From: Paenibacillus sp. HB172176
GTDB lineage: Bacteria > Bacillota > Bacilli > Paenibacillales > Paenibacillaceae
Assembly (NCBI RefSeq): GCF_011947265.1
Contig: NZ_JAATHD010000013.1
Span: forward strand, 1 to 64,000
Reading direction: 5' to 3'
Length of the DNA stretch: 64,000 bases
Of the stretch, positions 17,780-27,534 are shown one piece after another (the first letter of the stretch is position 1; each line of letters starts with the position of its first letter). Below the pieces are notes generated by a model that saw only the letters and a program-made list of their open reading frames with translations, was not told the DNA's origin and ran no database searches. The position numbers and the translations under genes are program-made.

Positions 17780-18781
17780 ATGGCAAGGCGTGTAGGGAAA
17801 AAGGGATATAAATGGGTAGCGTTAGCGCTGGCGGTGGTCTTGTCGGTACAAGGAATCGTCTATCTCGTTGGAAATGACAGCGGGCGCAGCGCCGATTCCG
17901 TGTCGGCATTGGAATTAGAAGGAGGCTCCGAGGGCTCCGATGATGAAACCATCGCGTCGGATATTTCAAATCTGACCGGGGTTAAGGCGGATCAAGTGCT
18001 GGAGTTAAAACAGACGGGAATGTCTTGGACCGAGGTGCTGGAGCAGCTAAAAACCGCGGAAGGCGGAACGACGGCAGATAGATCCAATCGCAGCGAGACG
18101 CTTACGGGAGCGGGTATGCAAGAGACCGTGGAAGCCTTGCGAGCAGTGGGCTATTCGGACGAGGATATTCTCGAGGCCAGACTGTTGTCCGAACGAGTCG
18201 AATTTCAATTGGAGTCGATTGCGGGAGACACAGGCATAGAACAAACTTCCGCTCTTCCGAATATAGAACAGGAAACAAGCAAGCTCGAGCGAGCGGCTCT
18301 GGACGTCGCGCAGGTGTATGACGCTTCGGAGGCGGTGCGCTTTATGCTTCAGCTTGAGGAGAAGCTGGGCGGCCGCGAAGCTGTTCTGGACGAATATCTG
18401 CTATCGCTGCAGCTCGGAATCGATTTGACGTTGTATGCCGCCGATTCCGACAGCTATGAGCAGCAGAAGACCGAACAAAGCGCAGGCCTTCTTCCGACAG
18501 AGAAGATAACGGCGGCCCGATTGGAGGAGCTGATGCTCTCTCGCATCAATCCCATTATTGCGTCGGAAGACGAAGAAGACGCCTTGGCGGCGATTCAAGC
18601 GGAATCGGAAGTGTCTGCAGCCGCCGCTATGACCCCGGATAATGATGCGATCACCGATAAGCAGATGTCGGCGCCGGTGCCGGAGGTTTTGAATGTGAAA
18701 CCGGTCAATCCGGCAGACAGTCTGCGTCAGGAAATCGATGCGCTAAATCCCAATTTACGACAAAGAGGAGCAATGAAATGA
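17780..18781 (+). CDS. membrane-anchored or exported helical protein of unknown function
   Basis: 333 residues. A basic N-terminus (MARRVGKKGYK) and one hydrophobic segment at about 11-31 indicate export with a retained anchor or signal. The rest is acidic and predicted helical, with short motifs such as TGVKADQVLELKQTGMSWTEV and VGYSDEDILEARLL. The following gene product has the same kind of motif, so the two look like diverged paralogues. It starts 20 bases after the VWA gene and overlaps the next gene by four bases (ATGA). No known domain was recognised; position suggests a helper for the surface proteins or for the RHS protein. Confidence 0.7.
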   Translation: MARRVGKKGYKWVALALAVVLSVQGIVYLVGNDSGRSADSVSALELEGGSEGSDDETIASDISNLTGVKADQVLELKQTGMSWTEVLEQLKTAEGGTTADRSNRSETLTGAGMQETVEALRAVGYSDEDILEARLLSERVEFQLESIAGDTGIEQTSALPNIEQETSKLERAALDVAQVYDASEAVRFMLQLEEKLGGREAVLDEYLLSLQLGIDLTLYAADSDSYEQQKTEQSAGLLPTEKITAARLEELMLSRINPIIASEDEEDALAAIQAESEVSAAAAMTPDNDAITDKQMSAPVPEVLNVKPVNPADSLRQEIDALNPNLRQRGAMK

Positions 18782-19620
18782 ATAATCGATTAAAGAGAGT
18801 GACCCAAATCATGCTTGTCGCTCTGGCGCTCGGAGGCGTCATGCAGCTAGGCACCGCGCTTGCAAGCGCTGGAATGTTCAAGTTCGGCGAGGAGCCTGCG
18901 GTTGCGCTAGCAGCAACATCAGCGGCCGAGACATCCCAGTTGTCTGACAATTTATCAGCGCCGGCTTCGAATGAATCGCCTGCTATTACGAGCTATGCGC
19001 AATGGCTTGACGCCTTCCATGTGCATGAGACGCTGCAACAGGAGCTGTCCGAATGGATGGCAGATGGTCACAAACGCTCCGACATGATGATTGGCTTTAC
19101 GTTCCTTTATCATCAGTACGGCATGATGAGCGAGCTGCTTCCCATGGTGGAAGCGAGGGAAGCGGGAGCTTCCTGGGCGGAGCTGTTCAGCGACTATGTC
19201 GATGAACATGGAGCGTTCGAGCCGCGCGCGTTCGATATGAACGAGCTCGAAAGCTTGACGTCGTCGTCAAGCCTCTCGGCGGATGATATTATGATCGCCG
19301 ACCGGATTTCGTTCGTTTCCGGTGAATCGGTTAAGGAGCTTCTGGCGCTTAAGCTGGAAACGAATAAGGCATGGCAGGATATCGCGACAGAGCGCAGTAT
19401 CGTCAACGGCTCGTCCGAGCTGCCTCGCGTACAGATAACCGAGAAGCAATTCGCGTTGTATTCGGATGAGTCGTTTTCTGAGGACCGCGTAGCCCAAGGT
19501 TTTGTTCTCGCCAACAAGCTTGGCACGGCTCCTGAGGCTGTTATTGCTTCCATGAAGGAAGGTCATTCGGAGACGGAGATTTTGGCGGAGGCTTTGGAAG
19601 CGCAATATGAATCCTACTAA
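18778..19620 (+). CDS. exported helical protein of unknown function
   Basis: 280 residues, translationally coupled to the preceding gene by an ATGA overlap. An N-terminal signal sequence (about 1-30, ending near ALASA) is followed by a helical, acidic body. The pattern LSADDIMIADRISFVSGESV...LLALK...AWQDIA echoes the DQVLELKQTG-SW and DEDILEARLLS motifs of the neighbour, supporting common origin. No enzyme motif is visible. Conservation of both immediately upstream of a large RHS gene hints at a role in its export, folding or presentation (inference only). Confidence 0.7.
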   Translation: MNNRLKRVTQIMLVALALGGVMQLGTALASAGMFKFGEEPAVALAATSAAETSQLSDNLSAPASNESPAITSYAQWLDAFHVHETLQQELSEWMADGHKRSDMMIGFTFLYHQYGMMSELLPMVEAREAGASWAELFSDYVDEHGAFEPRAFDMNELESLTSSSSLSADDIMIADRISFVSGESVKELLALKLETNKAWQDIATERSIVNGSSELPRVQITEKQFALYSDESFSEDRVAQGFVLANKLGTAPEAVIASMKEGHSETEILAEALEAQYESY

Positions 19621-19656
19621 ATTTATTCAGAACGGCTCAATTGGAGGTGCCAGAGG

Positions 19657-22600
19657 TTGAAGGATTGGAAGCTCTCTATATCTGTATTCATACTATTATT
19701 CTTATTTCTCATACCCGCCCCCGGGGCATCGGCTGCAACGCTTGAGGATCAGATGAACAATCTGGTCGGGCCGCAGCAGCAGTACTCGACGAAGCTGTCG
19801 CCCGTCTACTTGCGGACGAACACGACGAGCGAATCGATCAATCCGCAGAACGGCGCGTTCACCTTGGTGCAGAAGGATTATGAGCTGCCAGGGCGCAACG
19901 GGCTTGATCTGGAGATCACCCGTATCTACAAAGGCGACAATGCGAGCATAAAAGAAATGTCGGCGAAGTATGTGAGCGGCGCATGGGTCGACAGGGTCGA
20001 ATTCGATCTGGATTCGGCGACCTTTTACGAGAATCGGTATAATCTGGGCGTCGGGATGCGCTTCTCATTCCCGAGCATAGAGATCAAAGAAAATTCGGAT
20101 GATACGACCTATCAATATCTGCATACCGAATCGGGCGATGTGTACCGGTTAAGACCGGTAACGATGGACGGCGAGGTTGTATCCGTGCCTGACGGACAGA
20201 CAATCAAGGATGTCGTTATTCGGGAATCGGATGAATTCAGCAACGGACAGCCGGAGGGCGTGTCCAAGTACGTGATGACCGGCAAGGACGGCAAGAAGAC
20301 TTTTTTTGATAAAGACGGAGTTATATTAGGCATTCAGGATCGGTATGGCAACCGCATTGTATTCGAGAACAAGAGCTATGCGTACAAGGTCGGCGACAAG
20401 TCGGTGACGAAGAAGCTGATTTCGAAAATTACGGATACGGTGGGGCGTATCGTGACCTTCGAATACAAGGAAGACGATTCCTATCAGGCAAAGAATGCGT
20501 CTGCGACGGCCTATGGCAAGGAAGAGAGCTACAAGCAATCGCAAAATCCGGACAAAACGCATACCGGCGATCTGGAAGGCAAATTCCAGGTTATCGTGCA
20601 TCTCCCTGACGGACAGAGCATTGTCTATGACAAGACTGCCGCGCTTGTGGACAGCGAAGGGCATGTGCTTCGCACGCGTTTGCAGCGCGTATTCGACCTG
20701 GACGGTCTGCCGAAATATCATTTCTGGTACGAGCAGGCTGATCTGGGCTTCACCTTCACGAACAAGAACGACTACTCGGTCTACAATCGCTATGAGAGCT
20801 TGTCGCAGATTGATTATGTCAAGACGAATCGCGTCACGCGCTATCTCTACGACAAATATCGGAAGACGCTTAGCAAGGACGGCAGCATGGAATATCTCAA
20901 GCTGTTCGAGAAACGGGAGCTCGTGAAGACGGGATTCGACCAGGCGGCGGATAAATTCGAGGATCGGTTTGCAACGACTCTTCACAACAAGCAGACCTAT
21001 GCTTATACGAATGAAGCCGACGGCTTCGGAGCTGAAGGCTACGACGAGAACGATTACAGCTATCTCGAGGATACATACCGCTATTATACGGAAGTCACCG
21101 ACGCAATGAACAGCAAGACGAAGTATACCTATGACGGTCTGCATCAGTTGATTCTGACGGAGAAGTATGGAACCGACCATAAGGAAGAAATCATCAGCGA
21201 ACGGGACGGCATGCAACTCGTTAAGAAGCTGGAAACGATTCAGTATGATATCAAGAACGGCGCGGTGCAGGGCGAGCCGGTGCGGAGCATCGAGAACTAT
21301 CATTATGACGAATACGGCAATCTTACGCATTATACCGGTCCTGAGGCGGAGCGGGACGAGAGCGGGGAGCCGGTCGATGCCGAGCATACAACCGTCTATT
21401 CGTACGCTTACGATAAGTTCCACACCCTCGCTTCGAAGACCTGGAAGCAGGATCGGAATACGACGAATCAAATCGTGAACGAAATCGACGACTTGGGCAA
21501 TGTGACCCGAGAGACGCGCATTCAGACCGATGATCCGGGCAATTGGATCCTCTCTGACTACGACTACGATGCTTATGGCAATGTAACCGAGAAGACCATC
21601 GCTTCGGGAGGCGAGTCCTTCACAACGCATTATGAATACGGAATCGATGGGGACGGACAGGATGTCCAGGGCGCTTATTTGACGCGTGAATACGGCTATG
21701 TCGATGGGGCGACATCAGACATGAGTTATGCGTATGACTTCAACACCGGCAATCGCAAGGCGGAGATTGACGCAAGAGGCAACCGCGTCAACTATCAATA
21801 CGACAGGCTCAATCGTCTGGTGAAGATGGAAAATCCGGATGGAGGCGTGGAGAAATACTCCTACGAGGACAAGGGCTATTCGAATTTCCTCATTCAATAT
21901 ACTGACGCCGGGAATTCGGCTTGGCAATACGAATATAACATTGCCGGCTCGCTGCTGGGCGAGAAGGTCAGGATGGATGGGGCATGGAAGACGCTCAGCG
22001 AAACCGAATACGACGCGCTTGGACGCAAAACCGTGGAAACGGACGCTAATGGGCATGAGACGCGCTATGCTTACGACAGCGCGGGCAGGTTGGTTCGCAA
22101 GACGATGTATGACAGCCAGCATGCGCTCAAGGGCACAATGAATGTGGCCTACAAGATCGGGGCGGACAGCGAGACGCCGCTTCTTATGACCATTACGGAC
22201 GAAGAAGGTAATCCGCGGCGCTACTTCTATGACAGTGCCAATCGATTGACTCGTCTAGAAGAATCGCCGGGAGAGGGAGAGCTGGCGGTACGCAGCTACA
22301 CCTACGATTATTCGGGCAATCTGATCAAGGAGAAGGATGCGCTCGGCAATGAAACCAGCTATACGTATGATGCCGCAGGTCGGCTACTCGAGAAGCGAGA
22401 TGCGCTTGATTATAAGACGTCTTACGTCTACGTCGGGATGAATCAGCTTGCCGAGCAGCATGAACCCGGAGGCAAGCTGACCTCTTATACCTATGACGAG
22501 CAGGGTCGGATGACGGAGAAGCACGTCATGGCCGAGGGCTCGGAGAATTATGATTACGAATCGTATAACTATGACCCGTCCGGCAATGTGCTGCGATATC

Positions 22601-25600
22601 GCAAGGGGCAGCATAAGAACGGGGAGGATTTGGCGGCATCGGACATTCACTATGAATACGATGCTATGAACCGTGTCGCGGCCGAGAAGGCGGCGATGGA
22701 TGATTCTCGCACTGATCTTGTTCGCTATACGCATGACAAGCTTGGGAATCTCGTATCGACGGTTCAATATGCGGATGCGGCGGGCCATAAGCTTCGCGTG
22801 TACGAATACGGCTATGATTATGCCGGACGATTGACGGAGGAATCCGGCGTTTACCGGGAGAGCTTGGCAGGCGGCGGGACAGAGGAGCACGGCGCTTACA
22901 GAACCGTTTACAATCGAGATCTTGCAGGCAACGCGTTGGAAGTGAAGCGCGATAACGGCAATGGATGGCTGGTGACAGCCTTCGTTTACGATCATTTGAA
23001 TAAAGTTACAGAGAAGCGGGAGCCGTTCGGCGCGGGCGTGAAGACAACAGCTTACCGCTACGACAAAATCGGCAGATTAATATCCGAGACGCGGCGCGTG
23101 CAAGGCGCTGACGAGACGAAATCGTATGTTTACGACGGCATGGGCAGACTTGTGAGGATGACCGACCCGCTCGGCAATGCGTCGAGGTATGTCTATGACG
23201 GCAATGGCAACCGAATCAAGGAGATCGATCCGCGTTATTCGTCGCAGCCGGCAGCGGAAGCGCCGGGAATCCAGTATGCTTACGATGAGCTGAATCGTCT
23301 TGTGAAGACCACCGCTTATGACGGGGAGAATTCGGTCGTCGTCGCTTACAAGCAGTATGACGGGCGAGGAAATGTCATCCTCGAAGCGGATGGAGAAGAC
23401 TATAAGGAAGGGGACCCGACGGCGTCCGAAGGCAATCGCTACGTCTATGACGCGGCGGATCGTCTGGTGTCGGTGATTACCGCTCAGACGGCGGCGGACA
23501 ACAAGAAGAATGCCGCTTCGCATATTACGACGCAGTATGCGTATGACGGAGCAGGTCAAGTGACTTCGGAGACTGACGCTTATGGCAATGTTACAGCTTA
23601 TGCGTATTACTTGAACGGCTTGCTGAAGGAGAAGCTCTACCCTGACGGCAGCAAGGAAACGTATGATTACGATCTGACGGGCAAAGCATGGCAGGTATTC
23701 CGCAACCGAAACGGGGCGGAGATGACGACCTTCTTCTCCATCTTTGATCAGCCGTACCAAGTGAATTATCCCGACGGCACAACGGAGACAATGACCTATT
23801 CGCCGCTGGGGAATATGACGCGCAAGCTTGACCGCGGGGGCCAGGAGCAGCGGATCGACTATGATGCTTCCGGCAACCTGGTCGCGCAAACCGCTTTCGT
23901 CTCCACTGGGGCGAATCAGACCTTGTTCAAGCGTCTGGAGTATGCCTATGACGAAGCGGGTCGCAAGCTCAGCTCCGAGACCTTCGCCTATACCGAGCCG
24001 GCGGGAGGCGGAGCTGCCGTCAAGACATCGGCAGGAGACAAGACCCAATACGTCTACGACAAAGCAGGCCGTCTGCTCCGCGTTGCCGGTCCGAACGGAC
24101 GCGAGACGGAGCTGGCGTACGACCGCGCCGGCAACATGGTGCTGAAGCGGCAGAAGGTGGCCGACGGCGACTACGATATGACGCGTTATGCCTATGACAC
24201 GCAAAGCAGGCTGATCACCCAAACCTTGCTCGTTCGCCTATCGGATCTGGCGCAGGACGAGCTGGCGGGAGCTGTATTCGACGATGTCTATGCAGACCGC
24301 GTTCAGGCGCGAACGGACTACGCGTATACCGATAACGGCAAAGTAAGAAGCGTAACCGATGCGAAAGGGCATCCAACAAGCTACGAGTATGATCTGGATG
24401 GACGACTTGTGAAGGAAACGAACCCGCTGCTTGCGGAGAAGAGTTACCGCTACGACCTTAAGGGGCAATTGATTCGAACAACGAATGCGATCGGCTTCTC
24501 CAGCGCCTATGAATACGATGCCGACGGAAGGCTGCTGCGGGAGAAATCGCAGGCGACCGACGGCACTCTCGCGGTGAAGCGGTATGTCTACGACGCGGTC
24601 GGCAATCTGCTGAAAGAGATTAAGCCGAACGAATACAGATCGGTACTGGATCATGATGAATCCGTGCTGGAGATGGCGGGAACCTCATACACCTACGATG
24701 CGATGAATCGCAAAACATCGACGATTTCACCGGAGGGACTGACGGTTGAAGTCATTGCTTACGATGAGTGGGATCGGCCTGTTAAAGTCGTCGATGGCAT
24801 TCGCTATACGGGCAGCATGGACGAATCGACAGGAACGTCATTCCTCTACGACGGTCTTGGCCAAGTCATTCGCCAAATCGATGCGATAGGCCATGTATCG
24901 AAGATGGAATGGGATATTCTCGGCAATCTGGTGAAAACCGTTGACGCGAAGGGCAATATTACCCGCTTCGAATACAGCCCGGACGGCAAGCTGCTGAGGA
25001 GCATTGAGGCGGATGGCGGCAGCATGCAATTCACGTACGACAAGCTGGGCCGCAAGCTGACCGAACGCAATCCGCTTGGCGCGGTGACGACATATGCCTA
25101 CAATTCGTTCGGCAAGGAGAAGAGCGTAACGGATGCGCTCGGCTACAAGCTTCAGAAGAAATACGATCTGTCGGGCAACCTTGTTCGCTCACAGGACAAG
25201 CAAGGCAGCGTCACCTTGTACGAATACGACGCAAGCGGCAAGCTTGTGCGGCAGCAAACGCCGCTTGAGAAGGACGGCAGCGGCAATACCGTCTATGCGG
25301 TGAAGGGCTTCGTCTACGATTCCGCGGGCAATCTGCTGAAGGAGAGCTTGTCTTCCTCCAAGGACGACAGCTTTGTTCGGGAGACGGTGTACACCTACTA
25401 CAATAACGGCCTGCTGCATACGTCCACGGACAGAAGTGGAGCCATGACCAAGCATGAGTATGACCGCAATGGCAACATCGTGCGTACGGACACGATGCGT
25501 TCGGCAGGCTTGTACGATATCGAGAAATTCACTTACGACGCGTCGAACCGCATGCTCGCGCAGATTCGTCTGGCAGCGGAGTCGGAACTGGATGAGCAGG

Positions 25601-27534
25601 CGCTGACCGACGCGGAACGCGATGCCGAGGATGAAGGATACGTCAAGCTTGTGACCTCTTACACTTACGACGTGCTTGGCAATCGGACGAAGGAGACCGA
25701 CGCCCGCGGCAACGAAGTTCGGTATGCGTACGATGCGCTGAAGCAATTGACGAGCGTGACGCGCAGCTATGGGGATGAGGATGTATCCCGGACGTATGCG
25801 TACGACGAGAACGGAAACCGGATAAGCGAGACGGATGAGAGGGGTTATGTGACCTCCTATGTCTACGATGCCATGAACCGGGTCTTGTCGGTAACTGATC
25901 CGGAGGGCGGCCAACTGGCGTACGCGTATGACCTCGCAGGCAACAAGCTGTCTGAAACGAATGCGCTGGGACACGCGATGAGCTATGCCTATGATGCGCT
26001 GAATCGTCTGGTTACGGTGAAGGATCCTTACGACGCAGTGGTGAAACAAAATCTGTATGATGCAATGGCACGCATCATCAAGGAAATCGACGCTCAAGGC
26101 TATGCCTCAGCAGCAACCGACGAGGAACGCTACGGCGAGCAGTACGTCTATGATCTGGCAGGCCGGATGACGGCCAAGACGGATCGCGAAGGCTATGAGA
26201 CGACCTATCGCTACAACCCGGCAGGCGACCTGGTCACGGAGACCAATCCGATGGGCGAGACCTACACCTACGACTATGACAGTGCGGGACGACTCATCAC
26301 GGTCACGGATCCGCTGAATGTCGAGACGGCCTACAGCTACGATCTCGCGGGCAACAAGCTGGATATGACCGACGGCAGAGGCAAGGTAACACGCTACGCC
26401 TACGGCTCCTTCGGTCTGCTGCTCTCCATGACGAATGCAGACGGTTCAAAGACATCGTATCGCTATGACCTGGCACAGAACATGACGGAAATGACCGATG
26501 CGCTTGGACGCCACACCCGTTATACCTATGACAGCCGCAACCAGATGCTGGAGCAAGCTGTTGTCGAAACAGGCGATGCTGTTCGCTATACGTACGATGC
26601 CGTGGGCAATCGGGCGACCATGACCGACGAAAGCGGCGAGACGGCTTATGCGTATGACAAAAATAATCGGGTCGTTTCAATTACCAGGATCGGAGCGGCT
26701 TACATCGCCTATACCTATGACGCCGCAGGCAATGTGCTCTCCGTCACGGACAAGATGGGCAATCGGACCGACTATACGTATGACAAGTCAAGCCGCATGG
26801 CAACTGTCGCGTCGTCAGATCAGACCACGACGTATACGTACGACATAGGCGGCAACCGCACAGCTATCGCCTATGAAGGCGGCGTTCAGGAACGGTATGC
26901 ATTTGACCGGAATAACAAGCTCATCTCGCTGAAGAACCTGCGTCCAGACGGCAGCCTCTTGTCTTCCTATGACTACGAGTATGACGGAGCTGGTCGCGAA
27001 ATAGCCAAGACCGACAGCTACGGCAAAACCAACTATTCGTATGACGGGGCAGGACGTGTCACGAAGGTGGAAGCGCCTGGCAAGACGACCGTCTACGCCT
27101 ACAACAAGAGCAGCAACCGCATCTCGATGCATGAAACGTACACCTCCGCGCAGCCAAGCGGGTATACCGATGTAGCGAGCGGCGAGGAAGTAAACTACCT
27201 CGTCAAGAAGAGTGAGTACTTATACTCCGGCGCGAATGTGCTTCGCCAGCTTGTCGAGAAGATGCTGGACGAAAATAGCAAGGAGCTTCTGGAGAAGCAG
27301 ACCGACTTCTTGTATGACGCGAACGGCAACGAGCTGCGCCGTCAGACCAGCTATATTCGCCCGCATAATCGGGAGATGAAGCAAGTGACCGGCGCTAATC
27401 CGAGCGGGGACGGCCTTGCAGAGGAGCTGTACACGCTCTTCGACAAAACAAGCAATACCTTCGACGGCTTCAATCGCTTGAAGCAAGTGGTGCGCATTCA
27501 AGACGGCGTTCGCAGCAGCGTGGCCTACACGTAA
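19657..27534 (+). CDS. giant RHS/YD-repeat protein, N-terminal 2,625 residues up to an in-frame TAA
   Basis: TTG start at 19657 after GGAGGTGCCAGAGG. A signal peptide ends near GASAA (27). Residues about 30-420 form the N-terminal region (SPVYLRTNTTSESINPQNGAFTL...). The rest is made of dozens of YD repeats (YxYDxxGRLxxxxD), which in RHS and WapA proteins fold into a hollow beta cocoon that holds the toxin. Translation stops at TAA 27532-27534, in the middle of a repeat: the frame reads SSVAYT, stop, DGDGLRTQ, where the RHS consensus is YTYDGDG. The same frame continues unbroken to 29694, so this is one gene with a nonsense codon (TAC or TAT to TAA), or read through, or a sequencing error. 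Last gene of the riboswitch operon. Confidence 0.88.
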   Translation: MKDWKLSISVFILLFLFLIPAPGASAATLEDQMNNLVGPQQQYSTKLSPVYLRTNTTSESINPQNGAFTLVQKDYELPGRNGLDLEITRIYKGDNASIKEMSAKYVSGAWVDRVEFDLDSATFYENRYNLGVGMRFSFPSIEIKENSDDTTYQYLHTESGDVYRLRPVTMDGEVVSVPDGQTIKDVVIRESDEFSNGQPEGVSKYVMTGKDGKKTFFDKDGVILGIQDRYGNRIVFENKSYAYKVGDKSVTKKLISKITDTVGRIVTFEYKEDDSYQAKNASATAYGKEESYKQSQNPDKTHTGDLEGKFQVIVHLPDGQSIVYDKTAALVDSEGHVLRTRLQRVFDLDGLPKYHFWYEQADLGFTFTNKNDYSVYNRYESLSQIDYVKTNRVTRYLYDKYRKTLSKDGSMEYLKLFEKRELVKTGFDQAADKFEDRFATTLHNKQTYAYTNEADGFGAEGYDENDYSYLEDTYRYYTEVTDAMNSKTKYTYDGLHQLILTEKYGTDHKEEIISERDGMQLVKKLETIQYDIKNGAVQGEPVRSIENYHYDEYGNLTHYTGPEAERDESGEPVDAEHTTVYSYAYDKFHTLASKTWKQDRNTTNQIVNEIDDLGNVTRETRIQTDDPGNWILSDYDYDAYGNVTEKTIASGGESFTTHYEYGIDGDGQDVQGAYLTREYGYVDGATSDMSYAYDFNTGNRKAEIDARGNRVNYQYDRLNRLVKMENPDGGVEKYSYEDKGYSNFLIQYTDAGNSAWQYEYNIAGSLLGEKVRMDGAWKTLSETEYDALGRKTVETDANGHETRYAYDSAGRLVRKTMYDSQHALKGTMNVAYKIGADSETPLLMTITDEEGNPRRYFYDSANRLTRLEESPGEGELAVRSYTYDYSGNLIKEKDALGNETSYTYDAAGRLLEKRDALDYKTSYVYVGMNQLAEQHEPGGKLTSYTYDEQGRMTEKHVMAEGSENYDYESYNYDPSGNVLRYRKGQHKNGEDLAASDIHYEYDAMNRVAAEKAAMDDSRTDLVRYTHDKLGNLVSTVQYADAAGHKLRVYEYGYDYAGRLTEESGVYRESLAGGGTEEHGAYRTVYNRDLAGNALEVKRDNGNGWLVTAFVYDHLNKVTEKREPFGAGVKTTAYRYDKIGRLISETRRVQGADETKSYVYDGMGRLVRMTDPLGNASRYVYDGNGNRIKEIDPRYSSQPAAEAPGIQYAYDELNRLVKTTAYDGENSVVVAYKQYDGRGNVILEADGEDYKEGDPTASEGNRYVYDAADRLVSVITAQTAADNKKNAASHITTQYAYDGAGQVTSETDAYGNVTAYAYYLNGLLKEKLYPDGSKETYDYDLTGKAWQVFRNRNGAEMTTFFSIFDQPYQVNYPDGTTETMTYSPLGNMTRKLDRGGQEQRIDYDASGNLVAQTAFVSTGANQTLFKRLEYAYDEAGRKLSSETFAYTEPAGGGAAVKTSAGDKTQYVYDKAGRLLRVAGPNGRETELAYDRAGNMVLKRQKVADGDYDMTRYAYDTQSRLITQTLLVRLSDLAQDELAGAVFDDVYADRVQARTDYAYTDNGKVRSVTDAKGHPTSYEYDLDGRLVKETNPLLAEKSYRYDLKGQLIRTTNAIGFSSAYEYDADGRLLREKSQATDGTLAVKRYVYDAVGNLLKEIKPNEYRSVLDHDESVLEMAGTSYTYDAMNRKTSTISPEGLTVEVIAYDEWDRPVKVVDGIRYTGSMDESTGTSFLYDGLGQVIRQIDAIGHVSKMEWDILGNLVKTVDAKGNITRFEYSPDGKLLRSIEADGGSMQFTYDKLGRKLTERNPLGAVTTYAYNSFGKEKSVTDALGYKLQKKYDLSGNLVRSQDKQGSVTLYEYDASGKLVRQQTPLEKDGSGNTVYAVKGFVYDSAGNLLKESLSSSKDDSFVRETVYTYYNNGLLHTSTDRSGAMTKHEYDRNGNIVRTDTMRSAGLYDIEKFTYDASNRMLAQIRLAAESELDEQALTDAERDAEDEGYVKLVTSYTYDVLGNRTKETDARGNEVRYAYDALKQLTSVTRSYGDEDVSRTYAYDENGNRISETDERGYVTSYVYDAMNRVLSVTDPEGGQLAYAYDLAGNKLSETNALGHAMSYAYDALNRLVTVKDPYDAVVKQNLYDAMARIIKEIDAQGYASAATDEERYGEQYVYDLAGRMTAKTDREGYETTYRYNPAGDLVTETNPMGETYTYDYDSAGRLITVTDPLNVETAYSYDLAGNKLDMTDGRGKVTRYAYGSFGLLLSMTNADGSKTSYRYDLAQNMTEMTDALGRHTRYTYDSRNQMLEQAVVETGDAVRYTYDAVGNRATMTDESGETAYAYDKNNRVVSITRIGAAYIAYTYDAAGNVLSVTDKMGNRTDYTYDKSSRMATVASSDQTTTYTYDIGGNRTAIAYEGGVQERYAFDRNNKLISLKNLRPDGSLLSSYDYEYDGAGREIAKTDSYGKTNYSYDGAGRVTKVEAPGKTTVYAYNKSSNRISMHETYTSAQPSGYTDVASGEEVNYLVKKSEYLYSGANVLRQLVEKMLDENSKELLEKQTDFLYDANGNELRRQTSYIRPHNREMKQVTGANPSGDGLAEELYTLFDKTSNTFDGFNRLKQVVRIQDGVRSSVAYT

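Noticed and set aside
20326-24222. Long minus-strand open frames (434 and 381 codons) under the RHS gene
   Set aside because: They arise from the repetitive, GC-rich YD-repeat coding sequence; their products are rich in Ile, Val and Arg with no domains.
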